Source: Halobacteriales archaeon SW_6_65_15
Lineage (GTDB): Archaea; Halobacteriota; Halobacteria; Halobacteriales; Haladaptataceae
Reading direction: 5' to 3'
DNA: 34,477 nucleotides
NCBI GenBank assembly: GCA_003023465.1
Contig: PXSM01000149.1
Location: 6,849-41,325, forward strand
A program made the translations under genes and the position numbers. Positions 15,835 through 22,658 of the stretch are shown one piece after another (the stretch's first letter is position 1; the number at the start of each line of letters is the position of its first letter). The notes under the pieces were generated by a model. That model was not told where the DNA came from. It worked only from the letters and a program-made list of their open reading frames with translations, and made no database searches.

Positions 15835-15843
15835 TAAAGCTTT
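15835..15843 (-). promoter_or_regulatory. TATA-like box upstream of the topA leader ORF
   Basis: Minus-strand AAAGCTTTA, about 32 nt upstream of the ATG at 15806. The expected start of transcription is thus around 15808-15812, giving topA a leader of about 60 nt that contains the micro-ORF. Confidence 0.4.
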
Positions 15844-16008
15844 CGCCAAGTGAAATCGCAAGCAAGCGGCGGGTCAAGGCGCGTGCGTAGCGCGTGTGAG
15901 CGTGGGCGAAGGTGGGTGCGAGCGTGGGCGCAACGGTTCAATGGCTACTCTCACTGATGGCTACTCCCGCTGGACTACTTTTTTGTGGCGAGCGCGAGAG
16001 GTCCGACC

Positions 16009-16599
16009 GTGACCCTCCCGGCTGGACTCGTCCCCGTGACCGTATTCGCCCTGACCGTCGGCATCTCGACGCCGGTCGCGGTCGGCGCACACCTGCTCGC
16101 TCGCACCGGGAACGGGACCTTCTTGTCGGCCCTCCGGACCGCCATCGTCGGGACCGGCCTGCTGTACCTCGTCGGCGTGGGCGTCGTCTGGGCCATCGCA
16201 GGTAGCCTCGAAGCCGCGGACGTCGCTGCGATGCTCGTCGTCGCTGGCGCGGTGGCGTTCGCGGTGGTCGTCTGGCTCCCGCTGTTCGTCGGCCGAAGGT
16301 TGGTCGAGTACGCGGCCGGGGTCGATTCGGCGACCGCGCTCGACTACGCGACCACCGGACTGCCGGTCGCCGCGCTCGTCGTCTTCGCCATCTTCGTCGC
16401 GCCCGGCGGACTCGCGACGAACGCCATCTTCGGACTCGGCGAGAAGACAGTCTGTCTCGCTGGCTTCTGTGGCGTCGCTCGTGGGTTCGCGGTGGCGGTC
16501 TTCCTCCAGCTCGTCGTCGCGCTCCTCGGCCCCGGACTCGTCGGGCTTGCACTCGCCTCGTCGTCGGCGACGACGGGTGACACGAGGGCGCAGTCGTAG
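16009..16599 (+). CDS. Hypothetical four- to five-span membrane protein
   Basis: A hydrophobic protein with membrane segments at about residues 5-25, 45-65, 75-95, 120-140 and a long one at 160-185. The frame is open from a GTG at 15985, but I prefer the GTG at 16009 (VTLPAGLVPVTVF), which sits about 27 nt after an oligo-T TATA-like patch (15976-15984), the leaderless spacing. There is no recognisable family motif and little charged sequence outside the membrane. It is followed by a MATE exporter on the same strand after 68 nt, which has its own promoter-like box, so an operon is uncertain. Function unknown. Confidence 0.7.
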   Translation: MTLPAGLVPVTVFALTVGISTPVAVGAHLLARTGNGTFLSALRTAIVGTGLLYLVGVGVVWAIAGSLEAADVAAMLVVAGAVAFAVVVWLPLFVGRRLVEYAAGVDSATALDYATTGLPVAALVVFAIFVAPGGLATNAIFGLGEKTVCLAGFCGVARGFAVAVFLQLVVALLGPGLVGLALASSSATTGDTRAQS

Positions 16600-16667
16600 C
16601 GTCGCGGCAACCCCGAACGGGAACGGACGAGTTTAAGAGCCACTCGGACGACCTTCCACCGAGAGCA

Positions 16668-18095
16668 GTGTCGCAAGGAAACGAGAGTCGGGTCGACATG
16701 ACGACGGGAGCCATCACGCCGAAGCTCGTGAGCCTCTCGTGGCCCCTCGTCGCCGGGAACCTCCTCCAGACGTTCTACAACCTCGCGGACATGTTCTGGG
16801 TGGGCCGAGTCAGCCCGGAGGCGGTCGCGGCCGTCTCGCTGATGTTCCCCACCTCGTGGATGTTCGTCTCGGTCGCGATGGGACTCACCGCGGCCTCGGT
16901 CGCGCTGGTCTCCCAACACGTCGGTGCGGGCAACGACCGGGAGGCTGACAACGTGGTCGCCCAGACGACGATGCTGACGGTCGCGATGGGACTCGTCCTC
17001 TCGACGGTCGGGTACACCTTCCGCGAGCCACTCGTCTCGCTCGTCGGCGCGGAGGGGCAGGTGTACACCGAGGCCCTGGCGTACATCGAGGTGCTGTTCG
17101 TCGCCATCCCGTTCACGTTCCTCTTCTTCGTCTTCCGGGCGGTGCTCCGGGGTGCCGGCGACACCAAGACCGCGATGTGGCTGATGGTGCTCTCGGCGGG
17201 CCTGAACGTGATTCTGGACCCCTTCCTCATCCTCGGCTACGGGCCGTTCCCTGCGTGGGGCACCCGCGGGGCGGCGGTCGCCACTCTCATCTCGCGGGTC
17301 CTCGTGGCCATCGCGGGGGTCTTCGTCCTCCTGAAGGGCGACTGGGGCGTCCGGCTCCGCCTCGAAGACCTCCGGCCCGACTGGCCGGTGCTCAAGAAGC
17401 TGGTCGGCGTCGGCTATCCGGCGACCATCGACGGGGCGGCCCGGAGCTTCGCCGCGGTCGCCATGGCCGCGCTGGTCGCCAGATTCGGTCCGATTCCGAC
17501 CGCGGCCTACGGCGTCGGCGTCCGCCTGATGTCGGTGTCGTGGACCGTCTCGGGCGCGGTCGGACAGGCCACCGCCACCGGCGTCGGCCAGAACCTCGGC
17601 GCGGACACGCCCGACCGGGCCGCCGAGGTGACGTGGAAGGCGACCGGCGGGACGATGGCTGTCCTGTTCGGAGCCGGAGCGCTCATGTACGCGTTCCCCG
17701 CCGAGGCGATGCGCATCTTCATCGACGACGCCGCGGTGGTCGCGGAGGGCGTCAACTTCCTCCGCATCATCGGTCCCTTCCTCGCGTTCTTCGGCGGCCT
17801 GATGGTCGTGCAGGGCGGATTCCGCGGCGCGGGCGACACCCGGACGGCGATGATCCTGTCCTTCCTCTCGCGGTGGATACTCCGGATTCCGCTCGCGCTC
17901 CTCTTCGGCTATCAGTGGGCGGTGTCGGTCGGCGCACTCTCGCTGTCCGGCTTCGCGTGGGGCGTGAACGGCCTCTGGTGGGCGTGGTCGGCCTCGGCCA
18001 TCGGGTCGTTCCTGATCGGCGTCCTCTGGTTCAGCCTCGGCAACTGGGAGGAAGGCGTCGTGGAGAAAGAGGGAGCGGCCGCGCCAAGTGACTAG
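16668..18095 (+). CDS. MATE-family efflux transporter
   Basis: A 475-residue, 12-span membrane protein in two homologous halves, as in MATE (multi-antimicrobial extrusion)/DinF proteins, which export cationic compounds using a Na+ or H+ gradient. Repeated family motifs are FYNLADMFWVGRVSPEAVAA near residue 36, FRAVLRGAGDTKTAMWLMV near 161, and the second-half match GGFRGAGDTRTAMILSFLSR near 383. The start is GTG at 16668 (MSQGNESR), with a TATA-like tttaaga at 16633-16639, the leaderless distance. An ATG at 16698 is a possible later start. The frame is intact. A perfect 18-bp palindrome follows 8 nt after the stop. Confidence 0.93.
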   Translation: MSQGNESRVDMTTGAITPKLVSLSWPLVAGNLLQTFYNLADMFWVGRVSPEAVAAVSLMFPTSWMFVSVAMGLTAASVALVSQHVGAGNDREADNVVAQTTMLTVAMGLVLSTVGYTFREPLVSLVGAEGQVYTEALAYIEVLFVAIPFTFLFFVFRAVLRGAGDTKTAMWLMVLSAGLNVILDPFLILGYGPFPAWGTRGAAVATLISRVLVAIAGVFVLLKGDWGVRLRLEDLRPDWPVLKKLVGVGYPATIDGAARSFAAVAMAALVARFGPIPTAAYGVGVRLMSVSWTVSGAVGQATATGVGQNLGADTPDRAAEVTWKATGGTMAVLFGAGALMYAFPAEAMRIFIDDAAVVAEGVNFLRIIGPFLAFFGGLMVVQGGFRGAGDTRTAMILSFLSRWILRIPLALLFGYQWAVSVGALSLSGFAWGVNGLWWAWSASAIGSFLIGVLWFSLGNWEEGVVEKEGAAAPSD

Positions 18096-18102
18096 TACTT
18101 AA

Positions 18103-18120
18103 ACAAATCTATAGATTTGT
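18103..18120. repeat. Perfect 18-bp AT-rich palindrome after the MATE gene
   Basis: ACAAATCTATAGATTTGT is fully self-complementary (9+9, no loop), 8 nt beyond the MATE stop. It has no T-tract typical of archaeal terminators and no room for a hairpin loop, so a dimeric-protein site or an insertion target is more likely than a terminator. Confidence 0.5.
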
Positions 18121-18225
18121 GTAGAATAGGTTTACATTTCTTTAGCACAGGGACAGAGGTCTTCGTTAGCGGTTTGAGTAGCTATCACTAGTTGGTTTCG
18201 TGAATCTCCACAGACTAGAGGACGC

Positions 18226-18345
18226 GCCGCGAGGGCCTTGTGCCCGAGCAGGCGGGGAGGCGTGGGGCGCGAGGACCTTGGGGGATGAAGGGCGAGCGAC
18301 GATGAGTGACCGCAGGGAACGAACCGAGCGAGGGCTTCTTTCTCA
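18226..18345 (-). repeat. Diverged member of the intergenic structured-repeat family
   Basis: On the minus strand it begins gagaaagaagccctcgctcg and later has cgcccttcatcccccaag, the same 5' (AGAAAG..GCCC) and 3' (GCCC(C)TTTCATCCACCC-like) ends as the elements at 19502 and 25090. The similarity is loose and judged by eye. Confidence 0.35.
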
Positions 18346-18527
18346 TTGGCTTCGGGAGTAGTTAGCTTCGTGTTGACTCTCTTCGTCTCGGTACAGCAGT
18401 GCTAGAAACATTCCTACGTCCGAAACACACCAAATCAAATCCTAAGCGAACGTATTCATGTCTCTCGATACGGAGAACACGTCCAAAGAAAAAGAAGCAA
18501 CCGAAGAAACCGAAAGACGAAGACCGA

Positions 18528-18710
18528 TTATCCGCCGACGGCCAGAATCGCGCGGGCGAAGACGAGCAGGGTGGTGGCCGCACCCAGTGCGACGAAGAAG
18601 GCGTTCTCCAGCGATGGCGACCCCGGTTCGAGGTGCTGGTCTCTCTCGTCCTCCTCTTCAGATTCGGCCTCCTCGCCGACCTCGTCGAGGTCGTACTTCC
18701 AGTCCGACAT
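18528..18710 (-). CDS. Small single-span membrane protein, conserved haloarchaeal type
   Basis: A 60-residue protein, MSDWKYDLDEVGEEAESEEE, with a very acidic N-terminal half and one C-terminal membrane helix (about residues 36-57, NAFFVALGAATTLLVFARAI). The ATG at 18710 is preferred to an in-frame start 21 nt upstream because a TATA-like box lies 27 nt before it. I recall similar short MSDWKYD(L/V)DEVG proteins (a haloarchaeal domain of unknown function) in many Halobacteria, so I am fairly sure it is a real gene. Function unknown. Confidence 0.75.
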   Translation of the reverse strand: MSDWKYDLDEVGEEAESEEEDERDQHLEPGSPSLENAFFVALGAATTLLVFARAILAVGG

Positions 18711-18732
18711 GGGTACGAGTACTCGCCCCACG

Positions 18733-18742
18733 GCTAAAAGAA
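18733..18742 (-). promoter_or_regulatory. TATA-like box for the small membrane protein
   Basis: Minus-strand TTCTTTTAGC centred about 27 nt before the ATG at 18710, consistent with a leaderless transcript. The patch lies between this gene and the divergent gene to the right and might serve both. Confidence 0.45.
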
Positions 18743-18888
18743 TTGGCTACGCGGGACCGTCGAATCCGACGACTGCGGCGGGTCGTTCCGTTCGCGAATC
18801 TCGAATCGTACGCCAATCCGGTTCACGACTGCCCGCCGACGAGCAGTTACAGACGAGCGGACACGTCGAGCGCACCATCCTCCACCAC

Positions 18889-19332
18889 ATGGTTGGTGAC
18901 GACTACGACCGGTACGCGCCGACGACCGTCAGCGCCGTCCTCGACGACGTCGCGGCGGTCATCGAGCGCGGCGGGTACGCCAACATCGGTCCCCCAGACG
19001 CCACCAGCGCGACCGTCCGGAAATCGACCATCCGGCGGACCTTCAAGCAGCTCTGCGAGAAGGGACTCGTCCAACGCGTCGAGGAACTCGCCGAATCGGA
19101 ACTCCGCGACCAGCGCTTCGACCTCGGTACGCTGGATTCTGACGGCGACCCCGACGACCCGTCGGCCTACCCCCGAACGTCGGACGACGCGCGCGTGACC
19201 GACTGGATTCTCACCGACGAGGGACGCCGAGAGGTCGAGCGACTCGACGCCCGATACGCCAAAACGCTGGACGAGCTCGCGGCGCGACACGGTCGCCCGC
19301 GAGGGGAGACGACGGTCCGCGTCGATGCGTAA
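18889..19332 (+). CDS. Winged-helix-like hypothetical protein, N-terminus uncertain
   Basis: From the first in-frame ATG (18889) the protein has 147 residues: MVGDDYDRYAPTTVSAVLDD, then TSATVRKSTIRRTFKQLCEK with GLVQRVEELAE (a helix-turn-helix followed by a wing, as in winged-helix regulators), and RTSDDARVTDWILTDEGRRE. The frame upstream is open and reads PADEQLQTSGHVERTILHHM, which looks like genuine protein, yet no ATG, GTG or TTG in frame is found until far upstream inside the antisense small gene. Either the start is 18889 or the true 5' end has been lost, as in several other genes of this window. It is probably a DNA-binding regulator; target unknown. Confidence 0.6.
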   Translation: MVGDDYDRYAPTTVSAVLDDVAAVIERGGYANIGPPDATSATVRKSTIRRTFKQLCEKGLVQRVEELAESELRDQRFDLGTLDSDGDPDDPSAYPRTSDDARVTDWILTDEGRREVERLDARYAKTLDELAARHGRPRGETTVRVDA

Positions 19333-19501
19333 CGATTCTATTCTCGGAGACTCCGCCTGTTCGCGGTTACTGTGCGGTTTCACCGGTTCGGCGGTCGTCG
19401 TCGTAGTTTGAGAAGCGGTGATGAGGGACACGTGTAGAAAGTCCTCATCCGGTCGCTAGCAATCAAAGAAACCGCAAACGAAACCGTCATCGAGATTACT
19501 T

Positions 19502-19628
19502 AGAAAGCCCCCGCCCGGTCGCGGTCGCTGAGCAGGATATTCGGCGCTCTCCGCACCGCCCGCGCCGAATAGGGCCTGCTCAGGCGACTGAAGTGGACGC
19601 GACCGCTCGGCCCCTTTATCCACCCAAA
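19502..19628 (+). repeat. Intergenic structured repeat with long imperfect stem, full copy
   Basis: It begins AGAAAGCCCCCGCCCGGTCG and ends GGCCCCTTTATCCACCCAAA. Between these, three blocks pair in nested order: GTCGCG with CGCGAC, CTGAGCAGG with CCTGCTCAG, and ATTCGGCG with CGCCGAAT, around a 16-nt loop. A shortened copy with the same two ends is at 25090-25130. The layout suggests a non-coding RNA or a palindromic repeat spread between genes. Confidence 0.6.
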
Positions 19629-19709
19629 CAGGCAATACGCGAGGGCCACGTCCTCCCCAGACGATTGCGTTACTCACTCCACTTCGTTCCGTTGCGTTAC
19701 TCATCCACC

Positions 19710-19730
19710 GGCAGACACACCGCGTCTGCC
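19710..19730. terminator. Hairpin downstream of pyk
   Basis: GGCAGAC (19710-19716) and GTCTGCC (19724-19730) form a perfect 7-bp stem with a 7-nt loop, about 100 nt past the pyk stop on the minus strand. No strong T-tract follows, so the terminator role is tentative. Confidence 0.3.
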
Positions 19731-19831
19731 GAGCCGTCGTTCACTCCGTTCACGACGACCTCGCGCGGTTTCGGCGCGGCACGAGGACCAAGTGCAATGG
19801 ATTCGGGAAAATCGATAGCTTTCGCAGGTGA

Positions 19832-21536
19832 TTACAGCCGTTCGTCCGACGTCACGTCGCCCTCGTAGACGACGCCGCGCTCGGCGTCCAGCGTCACCCT
19901 GTCGCCGTCCCGGATGGCGGGGTCGAGGGGCGCGCCGCTCACCATCGGGATGTCGAGTTCGCGCGCGACCATCGCGGGATAGCCCGTCATCCCTGGTCGG
20001 GCGTCCACGATGCCGACCAATTTCTCGGGGTCGCCCGTGAACTCGCCGTCGAACTCCGGGTCGATAGCGAGGACCGAGCCCTCGGGCACGTCCGAGAGGT
20101 CGCCGTCGGTGGTCCGGAAGACGGGCGCGGCGACCCGGCCCTTAACCACGCTCCGACCCGTTGCGATGGTCTCGGCCGCGACGTGGACCTTGAGGGTGTT
20201 GGTCGTGCTGGTGCCCTCCAATTCGGACATCATGCCCGAAAGGACCACCACGGTGTCGCCGCTCTCGGCCACGCCCGCGTCGAGGGCGGCCTGCACTGCG
20301 TTCTCGATGACGTTCTCCACGCCCGAGGACATCGGCGTGTACTCGGCGTTGACGCCCCACGAGAGCGCGAGCTGTCGGCGCACCTCGTCGTTGGGCGTCG
20401 TGGCGACCACGGGGACCTTCGGGCGGAACTTCGCCACCTTGAGGGCGGTGTAGCCGGACTCGCTGGCCGCCACGACCGCCGAGGCTCCGATGTCCCGCGC
20501 GAGGTAGCGCGCCGACCGCGCGAGGGCGTCCGTGCGGGCGTCGTCGGCCGCGGGCACGCGCTGTTCGCGGACCTCGTCGTACTCGTCGCTGGCCTCGACC
20601 TGCCGGACGATGCGGCTCATCGTCTCCACGACGCGAACGGGGTCGTCACCGATGGCGGTCTCGCCCGAGAGCATCACCGCGTCGGTGCCGTCCAGCACCG
20701 CGTTCGCCACGTCGGAGGCCTCCGCGCGGGTGGGCCTACGCGCCCGGACCATCGAGTCCAGCATCTCGGTTGCGGTGATGACTGGCGTGCCGGTCTGCTG
20801 GCACTTCCGGACGATGCGCTTCTGGATCATCGGCACGTCTTCGAGTGGGCACTCCACGCCGAGATCCCCGCGGGCGACCATCACGCCGTAGCTCGCGTCG
20901 ATGATCTCGCCGAGGTTCTCGACCGCACCCCGGCGCTCGATCTTCGAGACGATGGGGATGTCGGCTCCAAGCTCCTCCAGCACTTCGCTGACCTCAAGCA
21001 CGTCCTCGGCGGTCCGGACGAAGCTCGCAGCCACGAAGTCCGCCTCCTTCTCGGCGGCGAGGTCGAGGTCCCGCCGGTCCTTCTCGGTCACCACGTCGAG
21101 GTCGAGGTTCACGCCGGGGATGTTCACGCCCTTCCGACTGCTCAGGTCCCCTCCAGATTCGACGTGCGCGAGGACTGCGCTCTCGGCGTCCCCGCCCTCC
21201 TCGACGTCCTCGACGGTAGTCTCGATGCGGCCATCGTCGAGCAACACCTTGTCGCCGGGTTCGACGTTGGTGATGGCGTAGCTCAGTCCGACCTCCTCGG
21301 GCGTCGCGGTGTCGCCTTTCACGAACCGGACGGTCGAGCCGGTTTCGAGGTGGACCGGCTCCTCGACCTCGGCGGTCCTGATCTCGGGTCCCTGTAGATC
21401 GACCATCACTGCGAGGGGGTCCTCGGTGGTCTCGTCAACGTCGCGCACGCGGTCGATGATCTCGGCCCGGTCCTCGCGCGTCCCGTGGCTCGCGTTCAGC
21501 CGGGCGACGCTCATCCCCGATCTTCGCGTTTCTCAT
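19832..21536 (-). pseudogene. pyk: Pyruvate kinase, 5' part missing a short segment with loss of frame
   Basis: It converts phosphoenolpyruvate and ADP to pyruvate and ATP. The true start is ATG 21536: MRNAKI, the invariant beginning of MRNAKIVCTLGPAS. After GGGG (21518-21515) the sequence jumps to MSVARLNASHGTREDRAEII at 21514, in another frame. About 20 codons (the VCTLGPAS strand and the following helix) are missing. The rest is complete: SKIERRGAVENL, the catalytic loop VMVARGDLGVE, TATEMLDSMVRARRPTRAE, VMLSGETA, then the allosteric domain. A C-terminal PEP-utilising-type domain (from about VVKGRVAAPVF to the end) is found in haloarchaeal enzymes. A TATA-like box at 21558-21566 fits ATG 21536. 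A start at 21514 would delete the first barrel strand and is unlikely in nature. Confidence 0.92.
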
Positions 21537-21675
21537 ACCCCCGCGTACGCCCGTCCCGTGCAAAAACCCCCGGTGATTCGTCCGATTCACTCGGCGGCGA
21601 GTTGCAGACTCGGGGTACCCTCAGTCGTTGCACTAGCCGCAACTCCTTATTGTATTGCCCGCGAATGAGAGAGAT

Positions 21676-21960
21676 ATGCCGGAGTACGTCTCGCTAGTCA
21701 AGATCAAAGAGGAAGTCCAGAACCCGCAAGAACTCTCCTCCATCTGGGGCGACATCCGCGCCGACCTCGATGAGTTCGAGACCGACCTGACCGACACCTA
21801 CGCCATCCTCGGCGAGTACGACTTCCTCGTCATCATGGACGCGCCCGACCGCGACGCGGCGTTTCAGGCGGGTATCGCGCTCGAACGCCACGGCCTCGAC
21901 GGCCAGACGATGGAGATTCGGCCCACGGAGGAATTAGCGCACGTCGTGGACGACGTGTGA
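21676..21960 (+). CDS. GYD-domain protein
   Basis: A 94-residue protein from ATG 21676 (MPEYVSLVKIKEEVQNPQEL) with the ferredoxin-like alpha/beta layout of GYD-family proteins; the family motif appears as TYAILGEYDFLVIMDAPD near residue 46. The family is widespread, and its function is not established. A TATA-like ccttattg at 21642-21649 sits at the leaderless distance. It is divergent from pyk, with the two promoters sharing a gap of about 140 bp. Confidence 0.85.
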   Translation: MPEYVSLVKIKEEVQNPQELSSIWGDIRADLDEFETDLTDTYAILGEYDFLVIMDAPDRDAAFQAGIALERHGLDGQTMEIRPTEELAHVVDDV

Positions 21961-21994
21961 CGTATCCCGAGGAAATATGCGCTAAGAGGTCGGC

Positions 21995-22444
21995 TTAGAG
22001 GTGGTGTTCGACACTGACGTAGTAACCGTCAGTGGCGTGTGCACTTATACCGTAGATAGTACCGTCGAGATAGTAGCTGTCCGTGTCGCTGAAGCCGAGC
22101 GTCCCTTCACACTCGTCGCCATTTATGACGCCGTCGCCGGATTCGAGATTATCGTAGTCCTCTCGCATGTCGTCGGACGCCTTGACCCAGTACGTGGAGT
22201 CACCGCCTCCCTCGATATCGAGTCGACCGCCGCGATTCATGCCGTTTGGATATCTGACCTCTAACCACACGTTACCGCCAAGAGACGCATACACGACTTG
22301 ACCACTGAACGTGTACTCGTCTCTGTCTCCGTCGGAGAGGGTTCCACTAAAACGAGACTTATCGCTTCCGTTTTCACCGATGGTAGTCGTGATTGCTGCC
22401 TTTTTCAAGAACTCGCGTCGCTTGGAGTAGTTTTCCTCTGTCAT
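21995..22444 (-). CDS. Small secreted protein with a twin-arginine motif
   Basis: A 149-residue protein starting MTEENYSKRREFLKKAAITT. The RREFLKK segment is a classical Tat motif, the main export route in haloarchaea. The hydrophobic part that should follow is only about eight residues (AAITTTIG) before the charged GENGSDKSRF, too short for a working signal, so either export is lost or part of the h-region is missing from the sequence. The mature part is Gly/Asp/Tyr-rich, with strand-like segments (RDEYTFSGQVVYASLGGNVW, TYWVKASDD, DSYYLDGTIYGISAH), suggesting a small beta-sandwich resembling bacterial pre-peptidase or jelly-roll C-terminal domains. The gene lies in an AT-rich islet, which suggests recent acquisition. 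Confidence 0.7.
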   Translation of the reverse strand: MTEENYSKRREFLKKAAITTTIGENGSDKSRFSGTLSDGDRDEYTFSGQVVYASLGGNVWLEVRYPNGMNRGGRLDIEGGGDSTYWVKASDDMREDYDNLESGDGVINGDECEGTLGFSDTDSYYLDGTIYGISAHATDGYYVSVEHHL

Positions 22445-22658
22445 TCTTGGACTCCATGTAACTTATTGGAGTTAGAAATTTTAAGTTTTTCTTCTAGAAT
22501 TTTCTATAATGGTCTTTCCTATTTATTATAATATTATTATGATTATTACCTAATAACAAATCGTGTGGTGGGAAGTATCGAGCTTATACTCCGCCAAACG
22601 ATAGTTACCACTGTAGGATCACTATGGATTCTCGGGAAATCGAAAGATAGGCAGTCGC
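22445..22658. other. AT-rich intergenic islet
   Basis: Strongly AT-rich (for example 22485-22560), including runs of ta and at steps suitable for promoters on the minus strand for the Tat-signal gene. No gene or repeat is recognised. Confidence 0.4.

Larger units (their letters stand above)
18096..18527. other. Intergenic region with an AT-rich palindrome and a structured repeat
   Basis: After the MATE stop comes an AT-rich stretch (18096-18145) containing a perfect palindrome, then a GC-rich member of the window's intergenic repeat family in minus orientation (about 18226-18345), then AT-richer DNA up to the small membrane-protein gene. No gene is supported. Confidence 0.5.
19333..19831. 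other. Intergenic region between two convergent genes, with structured repeats
   Basis: This region contains the long stem-loop repeat at 19502-19628, a direct repeat TTGCGTTACTCA (about 19673 and 19692), and the hairpin at 19710-19730. A minus-strand frame (19456-19704) is open through the repeat, but I regard it as a by-product of the repeat and not a gene. Confidence 0.55.

Noticed and set aside
19502-19628. CRISPR array or tRNA gene
   Set aside because: No regularly spaced repeats with unique spacers, and no T-loop or cloverleaf, were found here or elsewhere in the window. The symmetry is that of one long hairpin.
19456-19704. Minus-strand open frame of 82 codons
   Set aside because: It is generated by the structured intergenic repeat; its sequence follows the stem-loop symmetry and has no independent coding evidence.
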